Assembly (NCBI GenBank): GCA_010094025.1
Contig: ML991827.1
Location: 62,001-126,000 of the forward strand
Length of the DNA: 64,000 nt
Direction of reading: 5' to 3'
Source of the DNA: Viridothelium virens
Lineage: Eukaryota; Ascomycota; Dothideomycetes; Trypetheliales; Trypetheliaceae
In this document: positions 32,898-45,357 of the stretch, piece by piece
Numbering within the stretch: the first letter of the stretch is position 1
How the letters are laid out: every line of letters starts with the position of its first letter
Made by a program: the position numbers and the translations under genes
Notes under the pieces: model-generated
Database searches by the model: none
The model's input: only the letters and a program-made list of their open reading frames with translations
What the model was told of the DNA's origin: nothing

Positions 32898-35345
32898 ATG
32901 CCATCAGAGCCAAAAAAGCGGAAGCGTCCGGTAGCTGCATGCAGTCAGTGCTACCAAAAGAAGCAGAAAGTGCAGTCACTCCATTCAAGCGTCGCGTAGA
33001 ATGGGATCATATAGCTAATGTAGACGCAGTGCGATCATCAGTACCCTTGTGCCAAATGCGTCCACCGAAGATTGCCTGAGCTGTGTAGCTATTCATTTAC
33101 TGATTCGGAAACGCCACAGGCAGACAAATCGGCTTCCAATATACATGGCATTGAAGAAAGAAATTCTCCGGAGACGAGCCCACTAGCTGGCGGGACAGGA
33201 AGAGCGCAAGAAGCGCCGTCAACACCAGATATTCTAGACACAGATTCTTCAGTTCGATACAATGCTAAGGTGTCATCCTGTCTTGGTTACTTTGAGGGAA
33301 GTAAATCGAATCTTATCAGTCTGATGAAAAAGGTAGAGATGTTCCATATTGACGAACATACCCCTTCGATCCTTTCAGCCATTAGTTCACACTACCTTGT
33401 ACTAACCAAGTACCTTTTTTTTTGGTCTCAGTTCAACTTATTGGACAAAGAGGAACTGGAGTCAGAGTCTTCAGCTACCATCCCTGGATGGCTGCAGCAA
33501 GACATCCGCACATGCCTCGAACGTTTTCCTAAGCACTCCGTTGTCAACTGCCTCGTCCAGCATTTCTTCAAAGAAGTTAATTGGATATATGAGATGATTC
33601 ATCCATCTATGTTTCTTAATCATTATAATCAATGGTGGAGGACGTGTCCCGGATCAAGTAAGGATAGCATTGACTTTGGAATTTTAATCCTCCGCATTTG
33701 CGCGTATAGCGCACAATTCATGCCGTCAAGTACCCACACGGCCGAGAAGATCTTGGGTATCCCTATCGATACTATCCGCACCCACTGTGATACACTAGCG
33801 ATACGACTCCACAAGATAAGTGAACAAGTTGACGGTCCAAAATCACTTGTCTGCGTACAGTATCTTCTCTACCATGTCTGCTACCTTAAAAACGAGGGAT
33901 TGATGAGGGACGCCTGGTATACCCTGGGATCCACAGTCAGGATCGTTCAAGATCTTGATATACGTCTTGAGGAATCATCACGGTTGCAACAGCCAATGGA
34001 TAACTTGGAAAAAGAGTTGAGGCGGAGAGCCTTCTGCAATTTGTACATCTGTGACAGGTTTCTGTCTCTTTTTCTCGGTCGTCTGCCCTGCATTCCAGAA
34101 GACCACTTCAATGAAATGTCGAAAATACGCTTGATCTCTGGAAGTCTCAGCAAATTCAACATCCCCGATCCATTCACTGGACGTCTCCTCCAGGCGAAGC
34201 TCTGCAAGCTGTGTTTTGCAGAAGGAGTGATGGACTCCATTAAGTCCGGTCATTATGATCCTAGCCGTATCGAAGAAGTCTATGAGCGCCTGCATCAACA
34301 ATTCGTGGACCAGCTGCCCTCCCAATTTGACCTGCATATTCCTGACCTACAGTGGGACGAGAAACTTCCGATGCTGTCGCGCCAACGGCAAACGCTCCGA
34401 ATATCTGTATTTGCTATTTTGTGCCAGCTATTTCAACCGCTCTTACACTTAGCGCCGGAGCATATACAGACTATGTTACAATATGAGCAGGATCTAGTCT
34501 GGAAGCACCATAACTACTTGGTCAACGCGGCCGTTTCATTACTAGAAAGCGTGTCGCAACTTCATGGGTTGATGGGCGGGAACACCAACCGGTTCTTTCT
34601 ATTAAGCTTCTTTACCTTTGAGCCTGCCATGCTGCTTGCTATGTGTCTAATGAGTACATTTACTAGCCACAAGATATTGGCCGAGGGACAATTACGGAAC
34701 AAGCGTACTTCCCTTTTCCATACGCAAATTAGTCCGAGGAGAACATTCACTGCAACTCAATGTCGCGCGCATATTATAAAGGCACTCGAACGTCTGACGT
34801 TACTTCAGGAGACCAATCGTATTGCCAAGACTGGTACGCAGAAACTGAAAGAAGTACTACCAAAACTCGACGCATTATTATCTGATTCGCAGCTACACTG
34901 TCTCGCTGCATCGAGCCGAGTGTCTATCAACGAGACAAGTAATAGTCATATGAAGGGCAACAGCTGGCTTGGATTCGAGATGGTCGAGAATGCTGCGCAT
35001 GACTGCTCAGCACTCGATGTGTATCCGACCGACCTTGGAGTTGACTCTTCGCCAAGATCGTCTGAAAGGATTGACCTTCCGCCATTCCCAAGTGAAGGCT
35101 CACAATGGCCAGCGACAGACGCGGCTGCCAATTATAGTTCAGGACAGTCATGTGATATCATGTCAGGACTGGCACTGAACGACATTGGAACAAGCCGCCC
35201 TTGCTCGGATCCCTCGTCACCTGGCTTGAATAGCGGGGTTTGTGAGTCAGTCTTGCCTCACACGGCTTCTTGCTCGCCACAATATGAACTCGATCCCGAG
35301 AGCGTTGTGCTGGAACAGTGGTTTGATCTGTGCAATGCAAATTGA
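32898..35345 (+). CDS. Zn2Cys6 transcription factor with fungal-specific TF domain
   Basis: Two exons (32898-32969, 33030-35345; 60-bp intron) encode 795 aa. The intron interrupts the zinc cluster; splicing gives Cys at 15, 18, 25, 31, 34 and 43 (C-x2-C-x6-C-x5-C-x2-C-x8-C) preceded by KKRKRP, a likely nuclear signal. An ATG at 32790 in the same frame would add 36 residues. The central fungal_trans domain is evident: GMIHPSMFLNHY-like WIYEMIHPSMF, LIRICAYS-like ILRICAYSAQF, GLMRDAWYTLGSTVRIVQDLDI, LRRRAFCNLYICDRFLSLFLGRLPCIPEDHF. The C-terminal 150 residues are Ser-rich and likely activating. It lies between the VOC gene and an O-methyltransferase; a regulatory link is inference. Confidence 0.92.
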
Positions 35346-36089
35346 TGTTTGCCTGTATGGAGTTCTTTGATTTTGTCGTTTGTGGTGTTCGAGTGGAGAG
35401 AGGGAGTGGAGTTCGTCTCCTTTTTGGAGATGAGACATCACCGCATAATTTGAGCTCACGTAGATGAAGAAGTTTCCTAGCTGGTAGCTTACTGCTACAT
35501 GAGGAAAATGTAACGAAATGTGGCCAACCTGTATGGGCTATCTGCTATAGCTTCTGGCAGCTTCTGGGGAGATGACGTCTCTCTTCTATGATTCGAATTT
35601 CCAGAAACCTTTTCTAGGAATCAGTCGTCGAACCCCGAGACATTAGGAGGCTATCAAGGGCAAAAGTGGGAGAGGAGGATGTGGTTCGCTTAGCACCTCG
35701 AATAGATCCCGTGTGCTGACCTGTGGGAGAAATAGAAATCATGTGCTTACGATCTACACAAGACTGTCACAGAATGATGTAGGCATTGAAAATGTGATTC
35801 CTTGAAAGTACCGCAATCAAGGTGAGACATAGAAAATATCACGCTCCAAAATTCCTCGGCCTTAAGCCCACTCCATGTTTAGAACCATTGGTAAAATGTA
35901 AGTATCTCCAAAACTTTCTTAAGGAAGCTTAGCTATCTAAAGCATAGGAAATGAATCAGTACAAAGTCGCGAATTGTCTGATTGAGCATAATTGAGGGGT
36001 AGAAGTCGGTGTGTCGAGTGCGGCAAGAGAGTCCCGACGCATGATCGAGTACACCCTCTGACATCGGTGGTGATAGCTGGGGCTAGTAT
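35346..36089. other. Convergent 3' spacer, no gene seen
   Basis: About 0.75 kb between the stop codons of the Zn2Cys6 gene and the O-methyltransferase. Only short frames. No repeat or structured element stands out. Confidence 0.45.
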
Positions 36090-37698
36090 CTAGGTATCTA
36101 GATAAACCTCCAGGAATCCAATAGTTTCGGTGCTGTTTGCTTTGACGAGCTATGCTCAATCGTTAGTACATCTCTCAAATCTCGTACAAATTGACATGCT
36201 GGATTTACTGACCCGAAATCGCTGGTCTGCCTCCTTCAACAACGCCTCGAACTCTTTCCTGCTTCTCTGCTTCGAACCCAGAACGACACACATGAGCATA
36301 TCTAATTGTCTTATTTCATATTCAGCAAAGCTTGTTTTTTCTCCGAACTCCGGTATCACATGATCATTTATGAGCAGAGGCGTCCCTTTGGCGCATTTCT
36401 CTAATGCTGGAACAAGTGAGCGAAAAATTCGCACACAGTCAGGATTCGTCCAGTTGTGGGTGACATGACGCATGAAGAAAGCGCTGGCGTCATGGATTGG
36501 CTGTGGCTTGAAGAGGTCGTGTTCCATGAATTCTACACGATCCTTTAAGCCATCAGTCCAAAGCTCACGTCCTTCGTTCAACATGACGAGCCTGTCCTGA
36601 ATGATGAACTTCAAATGCGTGAACTCCTGAGATGCATTAGCTCAGATACACATAGACAGGAGAATAAGCCACAGCTGTCGCGGATGATCTCGCTGTAGCA
36701 GAAGTACTTACGCGGGCTAGTTGGATACAGACGTGTCCACTACCCCCACCCACATCGACAACGTTTCCAGCCGGCAAGGAAGCCCAATTGAATTCGTCTC
36801 GGAGCTTTGTGACCTGATGATCAACTGGTCCATTGTCAATAATTTCGGTTGTTCGTTTCATGCATCCAATGTTTCATTCAACTTTGTCATAAACAAATGG
36901 ATCAGGCACGTACGTTTTGTTACACCGGCCATCGCGCTAGCAAAGCGGATAGCTTTGTCCGGGTTCTTGTCGTAAAATTCATAGGCCGGTACACCATGAC
37001 GGGCGTAGAAAGGGGAGTGCATTGCATCGCTTATCTTAGGAGCATTGTGTAGGCTCATGGATGTTGCAGACGCGGCACCGAAGAATTCATCCAAGCTGCA
37101 AGATCAGTATCGGCGCAAGAATTGATGCAGATAGCAGGGAGATGTAAGAAAGTATCAAGAAGAAATAGACTCACTGCATGAGAAACGCATCTCTTAACGT
37201 CTTATCGCGCGCTAACATCGAACTCAATGCTGTATGTTCGAACGTGCTCCCCAATCCCTCACGACCCACTTCCCGGAATACCCTTTGTGTTGCCAAGGTC
37301 CTAAGTATTCGGCTTGTTCGATCCAAATCTATGCCAACTTTGGCTGCAATCTCCTGAACAGTGACTTTTCCGTCCAAGGGCACGGCACCAAAGAAATCGA
37401 ACTCCAATGCCACTTGGTAGGCGGCGAGGTCATAGTGGGAAAAGAGAAAAGTACGGAAAGTGTTTTTGGGACCATTGACCAAGCGTAGTAGGTCCAATGC
37501 AGCAGAATTGAGCCGATAACGAAGCGATTCGTACGTCAGCGTCAGTGGTGGTCCCGCTGAGGTGGAGTGAAAAGTCGGAGCGGGATGTGAGAGCTGTGAG
37601 AGGTGACTGGACAAGGATTGCGTGAGAGAAAGGATAGACTGAGCAAGGGGAACTAATTCTGGTTCATTGGTCTCCAGGTAAGAATTCTGAACGGCCAT
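36090..37698 (-). CDS. SAM-dependent O-methyltransferase (secondary-metabolism type)
   Basis: Five exons (37698-37175, 37095-36914, 36824-36712, 36626-36213, 36149-36090) encode 430 aa. The N-terminal part is the helical dimerisation domain (FHSTSAGPPLTLTYESLRYRLNSAALDLLRLV, then EIAAKVGIDLDRTSRILRTLATQRVF). The SAM site is VVDVGGGSGHV. The downstream FIIQD carries the ribose-contacting Asp, and RHVTHNW holds the catalytic His of COMT-like enzymes. The second intron ends at the CCAG before TTGATC; this acceptor joins MAGVTK to LDHQVTKLRDEFNWASL as in the family, whereas an earlier AG runs into a stop. The last short exon gives LVKANSTETIGFLEVYLDT. Such enzymes methylate hydroxyls of polyketides or phenolics in the cytosol. 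No polyketide synthase lies in the window. Confidence 0.9.
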
Positions 37699-39138
37699 GG
37701 TATCTCAGATATTAGAGTGCAAGGAACTTTGAAGGCGACTAGTTTAAGTCGGCCCACAATGTGAGATGAAGATGTAGACACAAGAGCAAGGACAGCTCTG
37801 ATAGACGTCGAAGCTGTATCGTAGGAATTATACCTATATGGAACTGAAACTTCGTAAGGATATTCAAAGTATTTGTGGGGTGAAGTCAGTGCATTCCTCG
37901 CTCAAGCCGGCTCTTATATGTATCTGGAGGAAGTGAATGATGCGCGGTCGACCGATAGCTTTCGGCCGAAGTCGCTGTGCGCAAAAGCAATGAAGCCGAT
38001 ATTTTTCGGGCGGATCCACCTCTAGAGGTACGACATTCGCGAGCTCAAGCCTCAATATCGAAGACTTCGACCCCACGTAAGTCAGGCCATGCATACGAAC
38101 AGCTTTTTGGCTCCACCGTAAGCTAGCCTCTCGGCTTCGATGGCTGTACGATTGAGCGATAGAAGAGATGAATCAGGGCGAAATGAAATCTGGAGTTATG
38201 GATATCAATCCAGCATTCACCGGTGCCGAACCACAAAACCCAATGCGAAAGTGACCGAACATCACAAATTGACAGCGAACTCATCATGATAAGCTCGGGC
38301 TGACATGCCAGTCAGATTGTCCGATCCAATAGGACTTAGGAACTCATTGTCGAACTCTAGGGTAGCTGTATCAGAGCAAGAAGAACTACGTAGTTCTATT
38401 AAGGTCTCGGGGGGCTATTTGGTGATCATGGAATTAATGTGGTGAGATCCCTGTTGGTGCTATCATACCCAATCAGGCATCTAACCGCGGTAACGAGGTT
38501 GAGCCAATGGCCGAGAAACCACCAAGTTCGAGACCAAGAGGTCTGTTTCTGATCTCAGGTTCGACACTGAAACTTCCTTGTCAGAGCATTGCCCGTTTTT
38601 CATCCCACACTCGTGGTTGAATGAACCGCCTTTCTTCGGAGCGGACAAAACCGGCCGGTCTCGGAAACCCTCTGGAATTCAACAGAGGCGCAAATAGCGG
38701 ATCGTCCTGTCAACGTGGTTTACGCCTACGGTGTCAGCTTTTTCTCAATCAAATACAATTTGTGAGTATCTTGGGCTAAACTCTAAAATCATCAACGACG
38801 GCATGTCCATCTGGCCCTGTAGCTCCTGCATGGAGGTTTCGGAAAGCGTAAAGAATGATGAGTCGATGAAACCGACTTGCTTGGGAAAAGGGCTTGATGT
38901 TCTGAGGATAAGTCCCCCCACAGAGGATGTAAGCGTCTTAAGGAGTGACTGGCTTCATGGAACGCCTAGAGCGGAGACGGAGGGAAAATGAGGGGCAAAT
39001 TGTTGATATGCGCCATAGATCATACAGATTTAAGGCTAAGTATTTATCGTAGTAGCTATATACATCTATATCGACTCACTAGAATATTCACACGCCGTTC
39101 ATTCAATAGCCGTCCCCATAGTCCCATTGAACGATGGC
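37699..39138. other. Spacer, no gene seen
   Basis: About 1.4 kb holding the O-methyltransferase promoter. Frames are short on both strands and carry no domain I recognise. Confidence 0.45.
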
Positions 39139-39929
39139 CTAGCCAGTGTACACTGGAGGACCGGGGATCGTGTATGTGGTCACGCCAGCATTGGCGTTCG
39201 AGTAGATGTCGATGTTGACTTCGGGGTCGCTCATGCTGTAGACGCCGGGGATCGCGGCGAGGTAAGAGCTGGCAGGAACACCGGTTCCAGAGCCAGTGAC
39301 GGTGAGGGTGGCGCATTCCGGGTACCTGAGTTTCGAAACGTCAGCCATACTATTTTGCAAGAAACTCTGTAGATCAGTGGAGAAGCTCACCATTGAGGCG
39401 CGTTAGAAGTGTGGATGGCCATGGTCTCGGTGCGGAGAAGATAGTTACCGGCCTTGAGGTTTGCTGGAATGGTCGACGTCCATGTGCTGTTGTTGTTGAC
39501 CATCTCGCCGGAACCCCATAGACCTGTCGCCAGTGTCCCGGAGATCAGACCTGCTTGGTCGATCTTGAACCAGACTTTCCCGGTTCCGGTGAAGGAGGCG
39601 CAATCACCGTTACAGTTCGCCATCCATGTGACCATTGGACCAATGGTATGTGGCCAAGGGTTGGTCCAGTACGAAACAATCTTGCTGCCAGCGGCAACGG
39701 TGGCGATCTCATTTGCCACAGCACCATTGAGATTGCAAGTCATGCCGCTGGACGTGGGGTCCTGGATGGGGTTATAGCTGTCCCACTCGCGCTGGATAGT
39801 GTTTTGGCCAGTAGGGGTATTGTATGGAACGAAGCCATTGTAGATCTTCCCGCCAATGTTGTAGGTGAGAACACCGCCGTGAGCGAGAGCAGTTGAGGCC
39901 GAGGCCACCAAAGTAAGAAGGTTCTTCAT
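39139..39929 (-). CDS. AA9 lytic polysaccharide monooxygenase (formerly GH61)
   Basis: Two exons (39929-39391, 39325-39139; 65-bp intron) encode 241 aa. A 16-residue signal peptide ends ALA, leaving His17 as the mature N terminus, the first ligand of the copper histidine brace. The second histidine is His94 in NPWPHTIGP. The axial Tyr is at about 181 in QWYPEC, formed across the intron; most AA9 enzymes have Phe in place of this Trp. Other blocks are GGVLTYNIGG, GTGKVWFKIDQAGL, WTSTIPANLKAGNYLLRTETMAIH. There is no carbohydrate-binding module or linker. The enzyme should oxidatively cleave cellulose or hemicellulose outside the cell with an electron donor. A TATA box lies about 105 bp upstream. 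Confidence 0.94.
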
Positions 39930-40031
39930 TTCAACGAGAGAGTATGGCCGACGATCGGCACAAACGACTAGAGTAAGAGAATGATTGCGGGATGTCTGAG
40001 CACAGTCAAAGGCCTACGACAGACAAGAGGT

Positions 40032-40038
40032 CTTTATA
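40032..40038 (-). promoter_or_regulatory. TATA box of the AA9 gene
   Basis: The minus strand reads TATAAAG, about 105 bp before the ATG at 39929, within an otherwise GC-balanced promoter. Match and spacing are good for an inducible secreted-enzyme gene. Confidence 0.5.
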
Positions 40039-42164
40039 TGTATGCTTGATTCAGCCGGCTGGTTGCTTAATTGGTGGAAGAGGCTGTAAGAAACCATATT
40101 CTCACGCGCCGCGATGAAATCTACACCCAGAACTCTTCTGATGATTGGAGAAGGAGTGAAGACGCATCAAGGAACTAGATGTGACCAAAACATATGAGGC
40201 TACAGAGGAGCCAGGGGACAGGTGAGTGTGACCATACTATTTCGGAAAAGACAATCAAGTGGATGCTATAGAACAATAAAGAGAGCCTATTGCTGTACGT
40301 GTATCTGACGGATTGTAAATGGAACATGGTCGTACGCTCGACCATCGCTCCTGGGTAATCTGAATAGATGAAGAGGCATGGACAGTAGCCAGTCGGCAAA
40401 TTCGGAACGCAATCAGGCTATAGGCCAAATCCGGGGAATCGGCTGAACCGGCAAGTGTCAATGCAACCCGGGGAGTCTTAGAACGTTCTTTTTAGAGCTC
40501 TCTGCAGTCTCTAATATAGGCTTCATTTGTGAAAACAAGGGAGAGAAAATGCGGGGTGAATAACCTGCGAGACGGAGGGGTGCATTGAAGAGGAAAGGAG
40601 AAATTTGAAGCTTGGAGGGGTCTAGAGATCCCTGAACCTTCGTCCCCTTTGACTAACCCCTACCGGTTCGCGCGGTCCTACCTTAGAGTTGTTGTGGCAC
40701 GTGTGACAAGCGCCACAAAACTTCAGCAGAAGCGATCACTTCGAGCACCGAAAACCTATACAGATACACACTGAGAGAATTTAGTGGGGTTTTGTCCACT
40801 AAGGGTTTGGTGTCTTGCTCCGGCATTGATCAGGAGAGGGTGATTTGGTTGTTTTCACCCCTCGTCGGCGAGAACCCTGCTGTCCTTGCCTATGCAGTTA
40901 TCTTATTGCACAAAGGATGTCCACTTAATTTGTCGTTCTGAACGAAGAAAGCGCGAAGACAGATAGGAATCCCGCTGTAATCATTATACCCGGCAAAAGC
41001 CTTGAATTTTGGGATCTGGGCTAGAGATGGTCATAGCAAGAAGTTGAAGTGATCGGGAGTACTATCTCGAATGATTAACTTACCTGGTAGGCATCTGGTC
41101 CAAGTGGGTGAATGGTCCTGGATGTCTTATGCAGATTGATAGCCTCGCGCTGATAGGTAAGCTGTGTTGGCACCACCACGACGAGTGCGCTTCTGGTCCC
41201 CAATGCCGCTTTGCCGGTCTTCAAATCTAAAGGTCACAGGGTGCAGCGAAGTTTCGTGAGCACCTTCATCGGCAGTAGCAAGATCCGGAAATATGATCCT
41301 ACCTTGCCTGAATCCTTTGGATGGATTATGGTTATCGCGCAAGTTGGGATACTCATCAACATCTCCGGGAACAGCGCACTCTGATCCCTTCGCGGCGACT
41401 GGAACTTCACGTTCTGGTTCTACGACGCGTCTCTACGAGAAACTGCACGGCATCTCTGCTATTACCAGAAGCCGATGGAAAAAGCATCGGCGTTCTCTCT
41501 CCAGTATTACTAGTCAGCTTTTCGCGTTGAGGCCCCACTGGTCGAAGCTCGAAGCGATCGGTACATGGATACCAGACTTATTGAGCTCCTCCATTTCATG
41601 ATTTGAGCTCTTTGTAGACGCGTCTTCGGGCACAATCTAAGGTTGTCTAGATGCACGTGTCTCGACATGCGAGAACGCCGACAAAGTTGTCTTCAGGCTG
41701 ATCAATGCGGAATTATCGCCGCTAGACTCGTCTGGTCTATCAATAAGGGATAGACTATCGTGCGAGCCTGGTGTAACCTTAGGGAATGTACGAAAGCATA
41801 TCAGCATCTCTTCCTATTCCCAATCTCTTCCCACTCCCATGAATCATGGTCCATTCCCGCTAATCGTTGAGTTTCCCCAATGCCTTGATACAATCCTGAG
41901 GATCATGTTCCTGCGGACAACGCTGACGCAAAATGGCTTTGATTGACTCTCCTCGAGAGTTCTGCACCAAGTGAGACCGGAGTTCCAGGGGAAAGACGGG
42001 GCAATGAATGATACCTTCTTCGCAATGTGTGCTCCAGTAGTATTCGTCCACTGCCCGGAGGCAATCTACTGGATGAGTGCTCACTTTCTAGATCCACTTT
42101 TCCCGTAATCTCATCGAGCTGTTACCTAAAGCGCAGTCACTCACGGAAGTTTTGATGGTCTCAG

Positions 42165-42202
42165 AAGGATCTGCTGAACTCCCAAGGATCTGCTGAACTC
42201 CC
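42165..42202. repeat. Tandem duplication, two exact 19-bp units
   Basis: The unit AAGGATCTGCTGAACTCCC occurs twice back to back, followed by a partial, diverged third start (GATGATCTGC). It is a simple recent slippage or duplication in non-coding sequence. Confidence 0.8.
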
Positions 42203-43383
42203 GATGATCTGCTTTGGAAGACAGGCCGTTTGGAAATAGTCTAGCATGGCGATAACTCCGCGCATTTTTTGAACAAAATATGGCCTGTGGACTCCAGCAT
42301 CTGAGAAAGGCAATCCCCTAGGAATAAGCTCGTTCGTCGGTTTTTCCCCATTCCTAAGTCTTTGAGCGCTATGTGGGTACGATAGTATGCGACACATCTT
42401 TCTGTTTCAGTGGAGCCTGATCACATAGAGTCTGTTCTCCGGGCGGCATTGGTAACTGGTTTGGCGCTTAGACTGCCAACCATACTTGACTCCTATCTTT
42501 CGGTATTACAATCGGATGAGTAAAAATTTGACCAACTTTAATTCGCTTATTACTTACCGAATCATTGCACATTTCTGGACCATGGCTGTTTAGCCGGTCC
42601 TGGAGGGGTGCTCCGTCTCAGGAGCCTCCCGGGTATTTGAGATAGATTCTGCTATTTCGTGGGACAGTATGTGCCTATCATCACTTCAATTTGCCTTTGT
42701 CAAGCGAGCGATCCACCTTTCCAGCAATATCATTACGGCTCTTTCACGTTGCCAAGAGTACCGTATAGGATCCACGAGACATTTCGCCGAAAGCGTGGAC
42801 ATCGAACTGTAGTTCCGCATACATGGCTGATGGTCGCATCGATAAGTGACTGAACCATCGCAGCAGCATGCTACTCTCGTCGTAAAATGAGACGTCATGC
42901 TTGCGATGGTTCAAGCACAGGGTGTAGACCGAATCACGGTCCGTTGTTCGTGAAGGTACGGAGGGATGCGCTCCGAGTTCGGTGTTCTGTGGAGGAGGAC
43001 CGTGCATAGCAGCCTAACCAACGGGAACACCGGAGCAACCCTTAAGGAAGGGACAACCCCTGACAGCAGTCTCTATTCCAAGCATTAGTCTCAATTCTGA
43101 ACTCTTCCCTTCCTAATTCGATGGTCTGAAACGTGTTACCTTCACAATCACTGGTCACCCTAGTCCACTTCCCCCTCTCCCACTCGCCCACTCGTCCGAA
43201 AAGCAGGCTTTCAACAATGGACCGCCTGTCACGATTTAATGAGAAGAGGTACCCTCACTAGTCTATTTGGAACGACAGGCTTGCGGATCTGGTGTCTCCA
43301 TCCCTACACTTTGTCACTGACCCATCGACTTACTACAGTCAACGGACCATGGCCCATTCCGCGCCATTTCCTTGGCTGCGGGA

Positions 43384-43389
43384 TATAAG
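43384..43389 (+). promoter_or_regulatory. TATA box of the GH11 xylanase gene
   Basis: TATAAG occurs 67-72 bp upstream of the ATG at 43456, in a good position for a fungal core promoter. Confidence 0.45.
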
Positions 43390-43455
43390 AAGCAGGAGGA
43401 AGACTCATTCTTGACGAAAGCCGTCACCTCTTTATCTCCATCATAAACTACGAAC

Positions 43456-44171
43456 ATGGTCGGCCTCAACTATCTCTCGCTCGCCCTTTCGGCAGCCTCG
43501 TGTTTGGCTATTCCGACCGAGTCCATCGAGCGAAACGCCAAGCCCAATTTTGAGCTAGGTAGCAAGTTAGTCCGCCGCCAAGACTACAACCAGGACTATA
43601 CGACCAGCGGCACTGTGTCATACAGCCCCGCGAGCAATGGATACTCAGTCACATACTCTGGCGCTCAAGACTTTGTCGTTGGTAAGGGATGGAGTGCCGG
43701 TAGTGCTAGCAGGTAGAGCTCTCTACGATTTCGTTCTCGCTCCTCAACTAACTCCTACTTAGGGACATCACCTTTTCGGGCTCGACATCCGCTAGCGCTG
43801 GCACAGTCCTTGTATCCGTGTACGGCTGGAGTGAGAGCCCACTCGTAGAGTACTACGTCCAGGAGTGTTCCAGCGGTGGCTCCGCTGGTCAGGGTACTGT
43901 AAAGGGCACCTTTACGAGCGACGGCTCGACCTACACTGTCTACGAGCACCAACAGGTCAACCAACCTTCCATTCAGGGCACGACAACCTTCAATCAGTAT
44001 ATTTCCGTCCGCCAGGACCAGAGGTGCTCCGGCGGTACTGTTACCTTTGCAAACCACGTGGCAGAGTGGTCCAAGCTTGGCATGAATTTGGGCACGCTCA
44101 ACTACCAAGTTGTCGCTACTGAGGGCTGGGGGAGTGCTTCTGGATCTAGCAAATACACAGTCTCCGCTTGA
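43456..44171 (+). CDS. Secreted GH11 endo-1,4-beta-xylanase
   Basis: Two exons (43456-43712, 43763-44171; 50-bp intron) encode 221 aa. A signal peptide (about 1-18) and a short propeptide ending in Arg-Arg ([13 protein letters not shown]) precede the mature enzyme. The beta-jelly-roll sequence is clear: [34 protein letters not shown] with nucleophile Glu at about 115, [29 protein letters not shown] and [13 protein letters not shown] with acid/base Glu at about 206. The enzyme hydrolyses internal xylan bonds outside the cell with retention. No carbohydrate-binding module. With the AA9, GH12 and GH27 genes it belongs to the plant-biomass set in this window. Confidence 0.96.
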
Positions 44172-45357
44172 TCGGACGCTTTGGCTCTGAGCTCAATCGG
44201 CAAGTTTGCCAATTTTCGTGTACATAGCCATTACATTGGATCACTTGCTCGTCGCTTCTATTTTAACCAATGTTATTAGGATTCATGAGCATCTGTCCTA
44301 AAAAGATTTTGCAGAGACCTGGCTTGAGGAAACACTACTAGCAGTACCAGAATTCATGTCAATGAGCACGGTCGCAGGGGATGGGAAGGCAATGCCCGAG
44401 CAATTTGCACACTAGCTCATTTCACCTTTTACGCCCACGTGCTGACTGACTCTTTGACAAACGTGCCTCTCAGTCACTTCATCTAGCCTTGCGTTATCCT
44501 CCTTTTGGACTCTGGCACTACCAGAGCTCCAGTACAGCCTCTGTACAATGCTCGCGATACATCGAGGCATTAACGATACTTTGGCTTGCGAGGACGGCGC
44601 CCCCTACGTAACCGAAAGCAGAAGCTGACGATGGGTTCTCAATGGTCAAATGCACAATGCGACAGCACACACAAGCCTTGTGCATTCGCTTTTGGCCCGG
44701 CAGATGTGGGTGCTCTATCCCAGTATGTATTCTGTACGTATGTAAGGATCATGGTGGAGCTGGTGTCCTGCTAGACTGCCCTGGTCACCATGATCCATAC
44801 AGCCATGCGGTCGTCTTTCAAGATTACAACCCGCGCAGATCAACACTAGTCTACTAAGCACGGACAAAAGTAGCGAATGGCGCACTAAGACTGAAAGGCA
44901 TGTCAGACGAGATTGCAAAGGACCTCGTACACGTAGACAGAACGTGGGTACGAGGCGCGTAAGCTTTCGATCATTTGATGTCATTCCAGCGCAGCTGCAG
45001 AGTCTTTTCATAAGAGAAAAGGATCAGGCGTCCAACCGTGGGGGCGAAGTTTGTATTCGCCCCGGGGAGTCGGAGTCGATGCCGCAAAATATCGTAGAGA
45101 TTATCGAATTTACAAATCCCATCAGCAACATTTTTGGCAGCGATCTGCATGGAATTGCATCATCCGCTTAGAATTCCAAGAGTCCATGATTTCAGGGTAG
45201 ACATACATAGCATGTGGAGAAAATATGAGTATCTACAGAATCAAAAGAAATTTAGACTGTTTTCGTGGTAGCGTACGCTAAGCCCAATCGCTAAGAGCAA
45301 AGATAAGTGGAATCAACAATCTATCGATGTCTGAAGCAGACCGAGGTCCCGGTGTGA
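44172..45357. other. Convergent 3' spacer, no gene seen
   Basis: About 1.2 kb between the xylanase stop and the stop of the nine-exon Zn2Cys6 gene. Frames are short; none resembles a known protein. Confidence 0.45.

Larger units (their letters stand above)
39930..43455. other. Long gene-poor gap (3.5 kb)
   Basis: Between the divergent AA9 and GH11 genes. Short frames only; the longest (near 41293, 41860 and 42161) show no domain and no consistent splicing. It holds the AA9 TATA box, the GH11 TATA box and a 19-bp tandem duplication. A single TTAGCC (reverse of GGCTAA, the XlnR/Xyr1 core) lies at 42590-42595, too far and too isolated to claim as functional. Confidence 0.45.

Noticed and set aside
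36839-36913. Apparent frame break in the O-methyltransferase between MAGVTK and the SAM-binding region
   Set aside because: Using the later CCAG acceptor at 36825-36827 restores both frame and family sequence, so the gene appears intact.
41860-42397. Two minus-strand frames of about 75 codons that might be exons of one gene
   Set aside because: No start/splice combination joins them, one lacks an ATG, and neither resembles a known family.
42590-42595. Single GGCTAA-type XlnR/Xyr1 core on the minus strand upstream of the xylanase
   Set aside because: It is about 860 bp from the start and isolated; a six-base match at that distance is expected by chance.
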